64,000 nt of DNA, from positions 744,001 to 808,000 of the forward strand of contig NZ_JACJPL010000031.1 of assembly GCF_014696065.1 (NCBI RefSeq). The letters run 5' to 3'. Each line of letters opens with the position of its first letter. Positions within the stretch are counted from its first letter, which is position 1. Below the pieces are notes generated by a model. The model saw only the letters and a list, made by a program, of their open reading frames with translations. It was not told where the DNA came from and made no database searches. The translations under genes and the position numbers were made by a program. The stretch is from Leptolyngbya sp. FACHB-261. GTDB lineage: Bacteria; Cyanobacteriota; Cyanobacteriia; FACHB-261. Below, one piece after another: positions 19,402 through 28,419 of this stretch.

Positions 19402-19479
19402 CAAATGTTTCTGGCAAATGTTTTTGGCAAGTGTTTTTGGCAAATGTTCCTGGCCAGTATTTCTAGCAATTGTTTGTGG
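19402..19479. repeat. Six-copy 13-bp tandem repeat
   Basis: Six exact 13-bp steps of the pattern CAAATGTTTCTGG, with a few substitutions per copy and a degenerate seventh start (gaagtg). It fills most of the 106-bp gap between the ABC permease stop and the holA start, so it lies in the leader of holA or in the permease-holA transcript. Same period as five other intergenic loci here. Confidence 0.9.
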
Positions 19480-19491
19480 GAAGTGACAGTC

Positions 19492-20385
19492 TCAATTCTC
19501 ATCGCCCCAAACCCGTAGTTGCAGAGCGACCAGCCCCAGCACCAGGACCAATAACACCATCGCCTCAGCCGCAGCATAGCCAAAATCAAACAGAGCGAAT
19601 GCCTGCTGATAAACGTCATAGACCAAGATATTGGTGCTATTGAGAGGGCCACCTCCCGTCACCACATACACAGGCTCAAAACTCCGGAAGGTGAAAATCG
19701 CCGTTGTTACAGTTGCAAAGACCAGGGTTGGCCGTAGCCCCGGCAGACTAATGTGCCAAAACTGCTGCCAGGCACCTGCCCCATCCAGTTCAGCGGCTTC
19801 ATAGCGGTTGCCCGGAATCGTTTGCAAGCCCGCCAGAAAGACCACCAGGTTGAAACCCAGTTGTTTCCAGATACTGAGCAGAATCAGAACGGGCATGGCC
19901 CAGGTTTCGCTGTTGAACCAAGCCGGTGGCTCAGCCACACCCAAAGCCAGCAATAGCTGAGTGACCGGACCATCAGGCTGAAACAGCCAACGAAAGGCCA
20001 AACCCGCAGCCACCAGCGAGGTAATTGACGGCAAAAAATAGGCTGTACGCAGGATATCCCGCCAGGCCACCACCCGATCCAGTAATACCGCTAGGGCCAG
20101 GGGCAGTACCAGTGATGGCAGCACTGTCCCGACTGTGAAGTAGAGCGTATTGCCCAAAACCTGCCAGAAATCAGGGTCAGTCAGCAACCGCCAGTAGTTC
20201 GCGAAGCTGACCCAACGCACACCCGATGAACCCAAATGACCAGCGCTGACACTCAAGAACAGCAGGTACAGCATTGGCCAAAATACAAAAGCCCCCAGCA
20301 GCAGGAGAGCTGGGGTCAAGAACAGCCAGGCTGTGAGGGTTTCGTTGTCAGTGAGTGGATCAGTGCGAGACTGGCCTGAGGCCAT
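19492..20385 (-). CDS. Sugar ABC transporter permease (MalF/UgpA type)
   Basis: 297 residues with six membrane segments. The binding-protein-dependent permease signature EAAELDGAGAWQQFWHISLP is the EAA loop that contacts the ATPase. N-terminal LTAWLFLTPALLLLGAFVFWPML is typical of the CUT1 first helix. The second permease, binding protein and ATPase are not adjacent, so the partners are encoded elsewhere. ATPase sharing (MsmX/UgpC-like) is common in this family. It is 18 bp downstream of a small conserved-looking gene at 20404. Confidence 0.92.
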   Translation of the reverse strand: MASGQSRTDPLTDNETLTAWLFLTPALLLLGAFVFWPMLYLLFLSVSAGHLGSSGVRWVSFANYWRLLTDPDFWQVLGNTLYFTVGTVLPSLVLPLALAVLLDRVVAWRDILRTAYFLPSITSLVAAGLAFRWLFQPDGPVTQLLLALGVAEPPAWFNSETWAMPVLILLSIWKQLGFNLVVFLAGLQTIPGNRYEAAELDGAGAWQQFWHISLPGLRPTLVFATVTTAIFTFRSFEPVYVVTGGGPLNSTNILVYDVYQQAFALFDFGYAAAEAMVLLVLVLGLVALQLRVWGDEN

Positions 20386-20403
20386 AGGGATGAAGGGAAA
20401 GCG

Positions 20404-20616
20404 TCAATCAATACCTGTCCACACACTGTACCCTTGCTCACCCTGAATCACAATCGAGCGAACATTTTGGTCAAGATAGGTTCGGCAGGTATGCACTGCT
20501 TGAGTTGCCCGTTCCACCGAGAAGTTGGCGCGTCTGATAAAGTTCCAGTTTCGGTAGGTTAAGTGATTCCGGGTTTCAGAAGCCAACTGGACATCGCGAG
20601 GTGACAGGATAAACAT
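20404..20616 (-). CDS. Small hypothetical protein
   Basis: 70 residues beginning MFILSPRDVQLASETRNHLT, basic in the middle (NWNFIRRANFSVERATQAVH) and ending GEQGYSVWTGID. A consensus AGGAGG at ideal spacing before the ATG argues that it is expressed. No signal peptide or membrane helix. I cannot assign a family. It leads the ABC permease gene by 18 bp on the same strand and is probably co-transcribed with it. Confidence 0.7.
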   Translation of the reverse strand: MFILSPRDVQLASETRNHLTYRNWNFIRRANFSVERATQAVHTCRTYLDQNVRSIVIQGEQGYSVWTGID

Positions 20617-20864
20617 GGTTTCCTCCTAGTAGCTACCTAGCGGCAGCTAGGACTGCAACACATGGGATGGGCAGATGAACCAAACCGTCAATCATCCAAT
20701 CATTTGTAGAACTATTGACGATAATCCCAACTCGGCCCTCACAGTGCTGTGATCTGCATCAGCATCAATATCAGCAACCGTCAACAGCAATCATTCACTG
20801 CCGGGTAGCTCCCCTCAGGGCTGAATTAGAAAATTAGGACTGAAAAACTAGAATTAGAAAACGA

Positions 20865-21830
20865 TTAGGAGCGCTGAGGGTAGAGCAAATGGTTGGAGCG
20901 AACTTGCTCCAGGTCTGCCCGACACGGCAGCGAGGCGTAGGCGCCCAGAACCGCTGTCGCTGCCGCCCCAGCAGCATTGGCAAACTCCACAGCTGAACGA
21001 ATTTCTTCACCCTCCGCTAGGGCTACGGCCAAGGCGCCTGTGAAAGCATCGCCTGCCCCAGTCGTGTCCACTGCCTCTACCCGGAAGCCTGGGACATGCA
21101 CCGGCGAAGGCTGAGTTCGGGTGGCAACCCAAGCACCCGCAGCTCCAGCCGTGACCACAATCGTCTCAGGCCCTAGTTCCAGCAGAGCTGAAGTTGCGGC
21201 GTCCGGCGCAGTTCGGCGGGTTAGAGTTCGGCTCTCATTTTGGTTTAGGACCAGAACCTGGACCAGGGCTAGCAACTCTGGTGGTAGCGCTTGAATCGGC
21301 GAGGGATTGAGAATCACCTGCGCTCCAGCTTGATGCGCCAGTTGGGCTGCCTCCACCACACCTGATAGCGGAATTTCCAGTTGCAGCAGCACAGTATCGG
21401 CGCCAGCAAAAGTGCCTGCGGCCCGATGCACATAGGCTTGGTCTACCCCCTGGTTAGCGCCAGACACCACCACAATTGTGTTCTCGCCCTGTTGATCCAC
21501 CGTGACTAGAGCTAGCCCCGAACGATGTTGGTCGGAGATACTCAGGACACTGATATCGATGTTGTCGCGCTTCAGGCCTGCTAGCAGCTGAGTACCGGCT
21601 TCGTCTTGCCCCACTTGGCCTACTAGGGTCACCTGAGCACCCAACCGGGCTGCCGCCACTGCCTGATTAGCCCCTTTGCCACCGGGACAATATTGATAAT
21701 TGCTACCCAGCACTGTTGCACCACGTTGAGGCAATTGAGGAGCCTGGACCACCAGATCCATATTGATGCTGCCAACAACAACGACTCTAGGCACAGAACT
21801 CAGAGGGTGGGCTCGGCTAAGGGCTGACAT
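20865..21830 (-). CDS. rbsK: Ribokinase (PfkB family)
   Basis: 321-residue PfkB sugar kinase, ATP plus D-ribose to ribose-5-phosphate. Signature 1 is CPGGKGANQAVAAARLGA and signature 2 is DTTGAGDAFTGALAVALA with the catalytic Asp in GAGD. SINMDLVVQAPQLPQRG near the N-terminus is the sugar-binding segment. Length is normal. It lies 25 bp downstream of rnz on the same strand, probably an operon. A related PfkB substrate cannot be ruled out. Confidence 0.9.
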   Translation of the reverse strand: MSALSRAHPLSSVPRVVVVGSINMDLVVQAPQLPQRGATVLGSNYQYCPGGKGANQAVAAARLGAQVTLVGQVGQDEAGTQLLAGLKRDNIDISVLSISDQHRSGLALVTVDQQGENTIVVVSGANQGVDQAYVHRAAGTFAGADTVLLQLEIPLSGVVEAAQLAHQAGAQVILNPSPIQALPPELLALVQVLVLNQNESRTLTRRTAPDAATSALLELGPETIVVTAGAAGAWVATRTQPSPVHVPGFRVEAVDTTGAGDAFTGALAVALAEGEEIRSAVEFANAAGAAATAVLGAYASLPCRADLEQVRSNHLLYPQRS

Positions 21831-21855
21831 CTCTACTCACAGCTTTCGGGCTTGA

Positions 21856-22812
21856 TCAAACGCGGGCAACAGCCTCGGGCAACTGACGACGAGGTACCTC
21901 GTAGTTTAAAAAATCATGAGCAATCTCAGTAGACGGGAAGATCATGCGAGCTTCTTGCAAGAGATCGTTAATCTTCACGGGGTTGCCAGGCGCATAACGA
22001 GGGCTAAAGTGAGTTAGAAACAAGCGTTTCACACCGGCTCCAAGCGCGACCTGAGCCGCCATAGTCGAGGTTGAATGCAAGCGTTGGTAGGCTAATTCTG
22101 CATCTTGGTGGGCGTAAGTCGCCTCGTGGATCAGCACATCAGCGTCTTTAGCTAACTCAACTGCACTGTCGCAATAAACAGTGTCAGTACAATAAACCAC
22201 CTTGCGCCCCACTTCAGGCGGCGCACAAAATTCCGCGCCATTGATGCACCGACCATCGGGCAGGGTGACGGTTTCACCTCGTTTTAGCTTGCCGTAGAGT
22301 GGCCCAGAGGGGATGTTTAAGGCGGCTGCCTTTTCCACATCAAAGCGACCGGGTCGGTCTTTCTCAACAATGCGGTAGCCAAAGGCAGTGACCCGATGCT
22401 TGAGCGGCGCGCAGAGAATTTGAAAGTGCTCGTCCTCAAAAACCAGACCCGGTCTGACCACGTGAACTTTAATTGGGTAGCCCAAGCGAGTCTGCGAAGG
22501 ACGCAACACCCCTTGCAAGTAATCCTCCAAGTCAGAGGGACCATAAAGGTCGATGCGGCTAGGGTTACCGGCCATGCCAGCACTGGCCAACAGCCCCGGT
22601 AGCCCGAAGATGTGATCCCCGTGTAAGTGCGTTACAAAGATGCGGGTGATTTGGCTAATCCGGACATCGCTGCGCAGAATCTGGTGCTGAGTACCCTCAC
22701 CACAGTCGAACAGCCAGGCTTCGCTACGCTGTGGCAATCGCAGCACCCAACTGGAGACATTGCGAGAGCGGGTAGGAACGGCGGAACTCGTTCCAAGAAA
22801 CGTGATCTGCAC
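21856..22812 (-). CDS. rnz: Ribonuclease Z (tRNA 3' endonuclease)
   Basis: 318-residue metallo-beta-lactamase-fold tRNase Z, removing 3' trailers from tRNA precursors lacking an encoded CCA; the window's tRNA-Arg lacks [23 protein letters not shown] start, zinc motif [13 protein letters not shown] (HxHxDH), further ligands in [10 protein letters not shown] and LTHFSPRY, and the HEATYAHQD motif. Full length. It precedes rbsK by 25 bp and is divergent from the SpoIID gene. Confidence 0.95.
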   Translation of the reverse strand: MQITFLGTSSAVPTRSRNVSSWVLRLPQRSEAWLFDCGEGTQHQILRSDVRISQITRIFVTHLHGDHIFGLPGLLASAGMAGNPSRIDLYGPSDLEDYLQGVLRPSQTRLGYPIKVHVVRPGLVFEDEHFQILCAPLKHRVTAFGYRIVEKDRPGRFDVEKAAALNIPSGPLYGKLKRGETVTLPDGRCINGAEFCAPPEVGRKVVYCTDTVYCDSAVELAKDADVLIHEATYAHQDAELAYQRLHSTSTMAAQVALGAGVKRLFLTHFSPRYAPGNPVKINDLLQEARMIFPSTEIAHDFLNYEVPRRQLPEAVARV

Positions 22813-22923
22813 AGTAATCGGAGGCTAAATCAAGCCTTAGGAGTTAAAGACTCCCAAACTATAACAGTCACACCCAAGCCTGGATGCGCAGCGACCAGGA
22901 CCTCATAGGCTTTGTGTTTGCTT

Positions 22924-22949
22924 TTGTGATGACTACTTGTGGTGACTAC
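22924..22949. repeat. 13-bp tandem repeat, 2 copies
   Basis: ttgtgatgactac and ttgtggtgactac lie head to tail and differ at one base. Confidence 0.75.
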
Positions 22950-23089
22950 ATTTGTGGTTGCTCTGGTCAAGCAAATCTGAGGCCCAGCAGAGCTGTGTTA
23001 ATTTGTCGTTGATTTGTCTTTGTGCGGCCCCGACAGGCTGCAAATTCAAGCGCGTGTGGCAACATTCTCTGGAGTGCGAACTCAAACAC

Positions 23090-23131
23090 CAGGTTTGTGT
23101 AGGAGTAGGGCAGGTTTGTGTAGGAGTAGGG
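23090..23131 (+). repeat. Perfect 21-bp duplication carrying the RBS
   Basis: Two identical 21-bp copies (start caggtttgtg, end taggagtaggg) abut the GTG start at 23133. Each copy contains a TAGGAG Shine-Dalgarno-like element, so the gene has two stacked candidate ribosome-binding sites; the proximal one is very close to the GTG. Confidence 0.85.
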
Positions 23132-23132
23132 T

Positions 23133-24359
23133 GTGAAGACAAGACAACTAGGCCAGTGGCTAACTCTCCGTTTCCACAGTCGCCCTTTCTACAATCGTTG
23201 GCGGCAGCAGGTCTTACTCTCCTTGGGGCTAGCGCTGAGTTGGCAGGTAGCCCTTCCCGTCCAAGCAGCACAAAATGAGTCGAAAGCTCTAGAACTACGG
23301 GTGGCCGTTGAAGAGCAAAGCAATCGTCTGTCAGTTGGCAGCTCAACCCAGGCCAATGTGAAGGACGAAGCAGGTCGCAGCTTGGGGCAAATCAGTGCCA
23401 TGCAATCCTTCACCGTCCAACTCTCTAGTGGAAGCTTGAGGCTTGGGCCTTGGAGCCGTCGCCGCTTGCGCATTGAGCCGCAGAATGGGGGCTACATCTT
23501 CATCGACGATCAGTGGTATCGGGGCCAGGTAGAGCTAATTGCCACATCCAGCGGTATTTTGGCGGTCAATCGAGTTGATTTGGAGCAGTATCTCTACAGT
23601 GTTGTGGGAGCAGAAATGCCTGCCAACTGGCCGCTTGAAGCCCTTAAAGCGCAAGCCATCGCCGCCCGCTCCTACGTGCTTTTTCAGCGCCAGAGCCGAG
23701 CTAGTGCTCACTACGATGTCGACGATAGCCAATCCTCACAGGTTTATAAGGGGCTAGAGAGTGAGGCTCTCTCAACGCAGCAGGCAGTGCGAGCTACGGC
23801 TGGACAAGTGCTGACCTACAACGGACAGATTATCGAGGCCGTCTTTCACTCCTCTTCCGGCGGCCACACCGAGAATGTGGAGGACATTTGGGTAGAAGCC
23901 CTGCCCTACTTGCGAGGAGTGCCAGACTACGACGCAGGCGCACCAGTTTACACCTGGAACACTCGCGTCTCTCAGGCTCAACTGCGCACCCTGCTGCCAG
24001 GCCTCGGCAACGTGCTTTACATGCTTCCCCTACGCATGACCCCTCAGGGACGGGTGGTCATGATGCGCATCGTAGGCGAACGTGGCAACCGTGATATCAA
24101 CGGCAACCAACTGCGTACACTCTTGAATCTACGCAGTACGCTGTTCTCGGTGATGCCTCGGTTTAGCCCAATCGCCAGCCTAAAGCCAATGGCAACCCCT
24201 CCCACCAACTTTGAGATCAGCGGACGCGGCTTCGGCCACGGCTTGGGTTTAAGCCAATGGGGAGCTCACAACATGGCGAGCCGAGGTTGGACCTACCAGC
24301 AGATTACGGCCTATTACTACCAGGGTGCGACTTTGGGCAAAATTGCCCTTATTCCCTAA
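23133..24359 (+). CDS. SpoIID/LytB-domain secreted protein
   Basis: 408 residues. N-terminal basic segment, hydrophobic VLLSLGLALSWQVALP and VQAAQ give a cleavable signal. The SpoIID domain follows: NRVDLEQYLYSVVGAEMPANWPLEALKAQAIAARSYVL is its hallmark region, then HSSSGGHTENVEDIW and the C-terminal GRGFGHGLGLSQWGAHNMA. SpoIID-type proteins are lytic transglycosylases of denuded glycan strands; the cyanobacterial role is envelope remodelling (inference). Start is GTG 23133, just after the duplicated TAGGAG. Confidence 0.92.
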   Translation: MKTRQLGQWLTLRFHSRPFYNRWRQQVLLSLGLALSWQVALPVQAAQNESKALELRVAVEEQSNRLSVGSSTQANVKDEAGRSLGQISAMQSFTVQLSSGSLRLGPWSRRRLRIEPQNGGYIFIDDQWYRGQVELIATSSGILAVNRVDLEQYLYSVVGAEMPANWPLEALKAQAIAARSYVLFQRQSRASAHYDVDDSQSSQVYKGLESEALSTQQAVRATAGQVLTYNGQIIEAVFHSSSGGHTENVEDIWVEALPYLRGVPDYDAGAPVYTWNTRVSQAQLRTLLPGLGNVLYMLPLRMTPQGRVVMMRIVGERGNRDINGNQLRTLLNLRSTLFSVMPRFSPIASLKPMATPPTNFEISGRGFGHGLGLSQWGAHNMASRGWTYQQITAYYYQGATLGKIALIP

Positions 24360-24983
24360 TCTGGACACTAAATCCGTCAGAGCTATCAGCCGCAGGCACC
24401 GCTATCGCAGCCGTTTCACCCGAACCTAAGCACCGATTGCCCAGACCAGGCAAGAACTCCGTACTAGAGCCGATCGCTCGGCGGATCCTGATGTCAACAA
24501 GCTGAGCCTTAAGAGTGCTGCTTTCTAACGCTGTTTTTCCGGGTAGGGGCAGACTTCGAGCTGCAACAGTCCGACTTCATGCCTCTATATCTACGTATAA
24601 ACCCGTAGACGCAGCAGAAATTTACTGCCCTAATTCAGTTGGCTCTCGGATTAATATCAGGTTCAAAGCGATCATTCTAGAGGAGTAGCAACTGACTGGG
24701 GTCTACCAATGGTTGGATTTCTTCTGATTATGTTGACAGGCAGCGGCTTGATCTTCGCGACTGAGCGCTTGCTGGCGAAGGTAGGTTTCTGAAGCTGTTC
24801 CAGAGCGGTGGGCATTACATTCCTCAAGTCACATTCCTCAAGTCGCAGTATTGGCACGCCTGAAATGACCACCCTGGAATGACCAGTACGAAAAGGGCAC
24901 ATCGCCTTTGACCACCTGTAAACCAAACCCCAGCCGCGAGCTGGGCAACCCTTAACCTCCCCAGTGGGCCAGTAGGAGCACTC
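24360..24983. other. Intergenic region, no gene seen
   Basis: About 620 bp. It contains a perfect 14-bp tandem duplication (acattcctcaagtc twice, 24817-24844). Short ORFs on both strands lack RBSs. No terminator with a T run is evident after the SpoIID gene. Confidence 0.5.
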
Positions 24984-25415
24984 ATGACGGACGCATTGAA
25001 TCACGCCACCACTCTAGACTCCGCTATCAAGGTCGCAACCGTGGCGTCTGTGTACCGGCAGGAGTTCCCTGGATCAGCTGTCTGCTTCACACCTGAAAGT
25101 GAGCAGTTCGGCTCAGACTGCTGTGAGATTGTGTTCCAGTTTGACTACCCTTTGATGCCGGGCTTTGTCATTCTGGCAGTCGTCTTTAACAACGACACCC
25201 GTGAGCTAGAGAGTGTTGACATCGGTTGCTGGGCCTCGGAAGCCGACCTGGATTGGGATCCCAGCTTCTACATCTATGAGCAGGATGGCGGCTATTGGCT
25301 GGGTGCAGTTGCACCTCTCTACGCCAGCCAGTTCGTACGCATTGCTCAGCGAGTGTACCAGTTATTCGAAGGTTTCCGCCTACCGGTGCAGATGGACGAA
25401 GTAGAGCAGTCCTAG
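24984..25415 (+). CDS. Hypothetical acidic protein
   Basis: 143 residues, soluble and acidic, with a central beta-rich segment (CEIVFQFDYPLMPGFVILAV) and WASEADLDWDPSFYIYEQDGG. Two Cys in CCEI. GGAG lies nine bases before the ATG. No recognisable family; no signal peptide. Followed by a strong hairpin at 25499. Confidence 0.7.
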   Translation: MTDALNHATTLDSAIKVATVASVYRQEFPGSAVCFTPESEQFGSDCCEIVFQFDYPLMPGFVILAVVFNNDTRELESVDIGCWASEADLDWDPSFYIYEQDGGYWLGAVAPLYASQFVRIAQRVYQLFEGFRLPVQMDEVEQS

Positions 25416-25498
25416 CTCTGTAGTAGCTAGCTAGGTCATTAGTTGATTGGTTGATCACAACTAAGCTGTTAAGCCGTGGGATCATTACTCAAAAAGTC

Positions 25499-25539
25499 AA
25501 ACACCTCTGGAAGTTCTCTCAACCAATCCGGAGGTGTTT
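25499..25539 (+). terminator. Hairpin terminator
   Basis: AAACACCTCTGG pairs with CCGGAGGTGTTT (12 bp with one G-T) around a 17-nt loop. It lies between convergent genes at 24984 and 25630; the A/T-flanked stem could serve both strands. Confidence 0.7.
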
Positions 25540-25563
25540 AGTTATGTCTCTATCCCTGCATTA

Positions 25564-25602
25564 ACTGCAATAGTTGACTGCAATAGTTAGCTGCAATAAC
25601 AG
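25564..25602. repeat. 13-bp tandem repeat, 3 copies
   Basis: actgcaatagttg, actgcaatagtta and gctgcaataacag follow one another with no spacer, between the terminator and the stop of the gene at 25630. Confidence 0.8.
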
Positions 25603-25629
25603 AGACTTTTGTTGTTAGTAGCTCAAGCG

Positions 25630-26511
25630 CTAGCTTAACCAGAACCGAAGGTTAGCGCCCTCCACAACAATTTCACCGACCGATGTGTTGATGTGCAGTT
25701 GACCTTGGTGAAACTTTACAACGGCATTGAGGTTGCCGGGCAAAGACAAATCAAATGGGGTCTCAGCAGTGCGGTCTCGAACAATTCCACCTAAGAAATG
25801 CTCTGAAGCTTGGCGCAGCTTAGTATACGGCGAAGATTTGACCGCATGGCTGCTGCCTGAGTTGGGCTGTTTTGCTGCTGGGTTTGCTTTGGCAGGGTCG
25901 AGGCCCACCGTTTGAGCACCGGCTTGATTAGGGACTTTATCCGGAGAGCCTTGTTCACTCTCTGGCTCCGAATCGCGGGGTGGAATTTTGCTTAGCCAGA
26001 CCACATAGTCTGAGCTTTCTAAGCGGAGCTCTGTATTATTATTCGTTTTGATGAAGAAGAGACCCGGGTTCCAACTAATGTCTTGAATCAATTCCCAAGC
26101 GCCTTGGGAAAAGATATATAAGCTGGGGTTAGGTTGACGATAGTGTTGACCTCGTCGAGCTAGCCACCAAGCCTTCCAGAGAAAGCGAGCTTCAGTACAA
26201 TGCATCCGGTACCCTGGTGGTAACTCGTACTGGTCATATTTCAGAAATCCCCGGCGTGTACTCTCGCCCATAGGCACAAAGCCATTGTCTTGTAAGGCTT
26301 GGTGCATCAATTCCCGATAACCGGACTCGTTTCTAACTAGAGCGGTGCGAATCTTACCTGCGAGCTTGACTGAGGCGATCAACTCGCCTTTTTTAGCAAC
26401 TAACTGCTGGGCATTGAAGATCGACTCTACTCGCAGGTTTTGATTGGCTAACAGATCTGCCTTGCCGGTCAGGAAGCTCTGGATCAAGGCTTTATCATCA
26501 AGTGTAGTCAT
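25630..26511 (-). CDS. Hypothetical protein
   Basis: 293 residues. An N-terminal half of mixed alpha/beta (GYRELMHQALQDNGFVPMGE, ARFLWKAWWLARRG, LYIFSQGAWELIQDISWNPG) is joined by a long Pro/Ser/Gln/Asn-rich linker (about 180-235) to a C-terminal beta segment (QLHINTSVGEIVVEGANLRF). No signal peptide. The two-domain form with a disordered linker suggests a cyanobacterial lineage-specific protein. I do not recognise the family. Confidence 0.7.
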   Translation of the reverse strand: MTTLDDKALIQSFLTGKADLLANQNLRVESIFNAQQLVAKKGELIASVKLAGKIRTALVRNESGYRELMHQALQDNGFVPMGESTRRGFLKYDQYELPPGYRMHCTEARFLWKAWWLARRGQHYRQPNPSLYIFSQGAWELIQDISWNPGLFFIKTNNNTELRLESSDYVVWLSKIPPRDSEPESEQGSPDKVPNQAGAQTVGLDPAKANPAAKQPNSGSSHAVKSSPYTKLRQASEHFLGGIVRDRTAETPFDLSLPGNLNAVVKFHQGQLHINTSVGEIVVEGANLRFWLS

Positions 26512-27059
26512 AACACGAAGTCCGGGGGAAAACGACGCTGCCTGAAATCTAGAATTTGGCTTTGTAGTGCACCCAGCATTCGCCTTAGAGCAAGCGGCAC
26601 AGCAAGAGGGAGTTGCTAGGCTCGATAACTCGGATCATCCACTGAGGGATTCAGCCAGAACTGGCTCATTCCGGAGCAAAACTATGAAACAGAGGCGAAG
26701 TCGCTGCTGAGTCTGTAAAGCTATCTAGAAGTCGCTATGTGCCCGCAACGCCTGACCGACAAGCAAGTTGGGTTAAGAGCCCTAGTCCATTTGACCGGTA
26801 CTCGCTCAGTCTTATGCTATTGGCTAAGCACTGTTTTTTTAGTTCTCTTCTGAGCTTTATAAGCTAAATAACCAGCCATTAAAAAAGATAAGCAGCTAAT
26901 AATATTTGTGTTTTCTAGCTTATTTCTTGTGCAGTAGCGAATGCTTCATCTGGTTAACCCAGGCTGGGATTATTGGCCGAGCAGCGTTGCTTGCCCCGGT
27001 GGTTCCTGGGGACATCTGTGTGTCAAAATTTTAAGGTTGATCACTCAGCAGCAAGATTC
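26512..27059. other. Intergenic region upstream of pdhB
   Basis: About 550 bp between divergent genes. The 150 bp before pdhB are AT-rich. An open frame runs from 26973 into pdhB, but its extra residues do not resemble the E1-beta N-terminus. No other feature is supported. Confidence 0.5.
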
Positions 27060-28043
27060 ATGGCAGAGGTCCTGTTCTTCAACGCACTTCGGGAAGCCAT
27101 TGACGAGGAGATGGCCCGTGACTCTAATGTCTTCGTTCTTGGCGAAGACGTTGGGCTCTATGGCGGCTCCTACAAAGTCACTAAGGGTCTGTACGAAAAG
27201 TACGGCGAGCTACGCGTCCTAGACACCCCTATTGCAGAGAATAGTTTTACGGGGATGGCAGTTGGCGCAGCGATGTGTGGTTTGCGGCCCATCATCGAGG
27301 GCATGAACATGGGTTTTCTGCTGCTAGCCTTCAACCAGATCTCCAATAACGCTGGCATGCTGCGTTACACCTCAGGGGGCAACTTCAAAATTCCTTTGGT
27401 GATTCGCGGACCCGGAGGGGTAGGTCGTCAACTTGGGGCTGAGCACTCTCAGCGGCTAGAGGCTTACTTCCAAGCCGTGCCAGGTCTCAAAATTGTGGCC
27501 TGTTCTACGCCCTATAACGCCAAGGGCTTGCTGAAGGCAGCGATTCGAGACGATAACCCAGTTCTCTTCTTCGAGCATGTTCTCCTTTACAACCTCAAGG
27601 AGAATCTGCCCGACCATGAATATGTGCTGCCTCTAGATAAGGCTGAGGTGGTTCGTCCTGGTAAGGATGTGACCATACTCACTTATTCTCGTATGCGCTA
27701 TCACTGCCTTAAGGCTGCTGAGACGCTAGAGAAAGAAGGCTACGATCCTGAGATTATCGACTTGATCTCGCTTAAGCCACTAGACTTCGACACTATTGGC
27801 GCTTCTATTCGCAAGACCCACAGAGTGGTGATTGTTGAAGAGTGTATGCGGACTGGCGGTATCGGCGCTGAGCTTACAGCCTCGATTAATGATCGCTTAT
27901 TCGATGAGCTCGATGGCCCTGTGTTGCGTTTGTCCTCTCAGGACATTCCCACGCCTTACAACGGCACATTAGAGAACCTGACCATTGTTCAGCCCCAAGA
28001 TATTGTGCGCGGCGTAAAAGACATGCTGGCAGTTGCAGCATAA
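27060..28043 (+). CDS. pdhB: Pyruvate dehydrogenase E1 component, beta subunit
   Basis: 327 residues, the beta chain of the thiamine-diphosphate E1 that decarboxylates pyruvate and feeds acetyl-CoA synthesis. [20 protein letters not shown] start, [57 protein letters not shown] and [19 protein letters not shown] are the family landmarks. The frame is open to 26973, but the ATG at 27060 gives the family N-terminus. pdhA is not adjacent, as is common in cyanobacteria. A perfect terminator follows 17 bp after the stop. Confidence 0.96.
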   Translation: MAEVLFFNALREAIDEEMARDSNVFVLGEDVGLYGGSYKVTKGLYEKYGELRVLDTPIAENSFTGMAVGAAMCGLRPIIEGMNMGFLLLAFNQISNNAGMLRYTSGGNFKIPLVIRGPGGVGRQLGAEHSQRLEAYFQAVPGLKIVACSTPYNAKGLLKAAIRDDNPVLFFEHVLLYNLKENLPDHEYVLPLDKAEVVRPGKDVTILTYSRMRYHCLKAAETLEKEGYDPEIIDLISLKPLDFDTIGASIRKTHRVVIVEECMRTGGIGAELTASINDRLFDELDGPVLRLSSQDIPTPYNGTLENLTIVQPQDIVRGVKDMLAVAA

Positions 28044-28059
28044 ATTCAGCCGATTACAG

Positions 28060-28092
28060 ACTGGGGTAGCTTATTGCTACCCCAGTTTTTTT
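28060..28092 (+). terminator. Rho-independent terminator of pdhB
   Basis: ACTGGGGTAGC-ttatt-GCTACCCCAGT is a perfect 11-bp stem with a 5-nt loop and seven T. Confidence 0.95.
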
Positions 28093-28419
28093 AGCGCCTT
28101 TTTAATCTCAAATTTCAAGTTGCTTTTAGATAAGACTTTCTAAACAGTTTGAGTTGAATATTCTGCGCTTACTCAGAAACATCAGATAACTTTGCAAAAC
28201 CTCTCATAGATGCCATTTGAGGCTATCTAGTCAGGGATCAAGCGGTTTTGGCCGGGGATCATGCAGGTGGAGGCAATAGGAAAATCTACCCTAAAGGAGA
28301 AAATCTAGAGCTAGCAGTTTGTTAGATCAACAGAGGCGCGTGGGCAAATGCTCTGTTTTATGAGCTTATTGTCCTGCTTTGCCTTTGGTGTATCTTCCTT
28401 TCGGTAGTCATTAATTTCA
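28093..28419. other. Intergenic region, promoter side of rlpA
   Basis: About 330 bp, AT-rich. No gene, repeat or recognisable RNA. It presumably holds the rlpA promoter. Confidence 0.45.

Larger units (their letters stand above)
22813..23132. other. Divergent intergenic region with two short tandem repeats
   Basis: 320 bp between the rnz and SpoIID/LytB starts. It contains a 13-bp direct repeat at 22924-22949 and a 21-bp direct repeat at 23090-23131, both annotated separately. No clear promoter hexamers. Confidence 0.5.

Noticed and set aside
24672-25004. 110-codon minus-strand ORF
   Set aside because: Overlaps the start of a better supported gene, lacks an RBS and has Cys/Arg-rich shadow composition.
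26973-27059. N-terminal extension of pdhB
   Set aside because: The 29 added residues do not resemble any E1-beta N-terminus; the ATG at 27060 matches the family.
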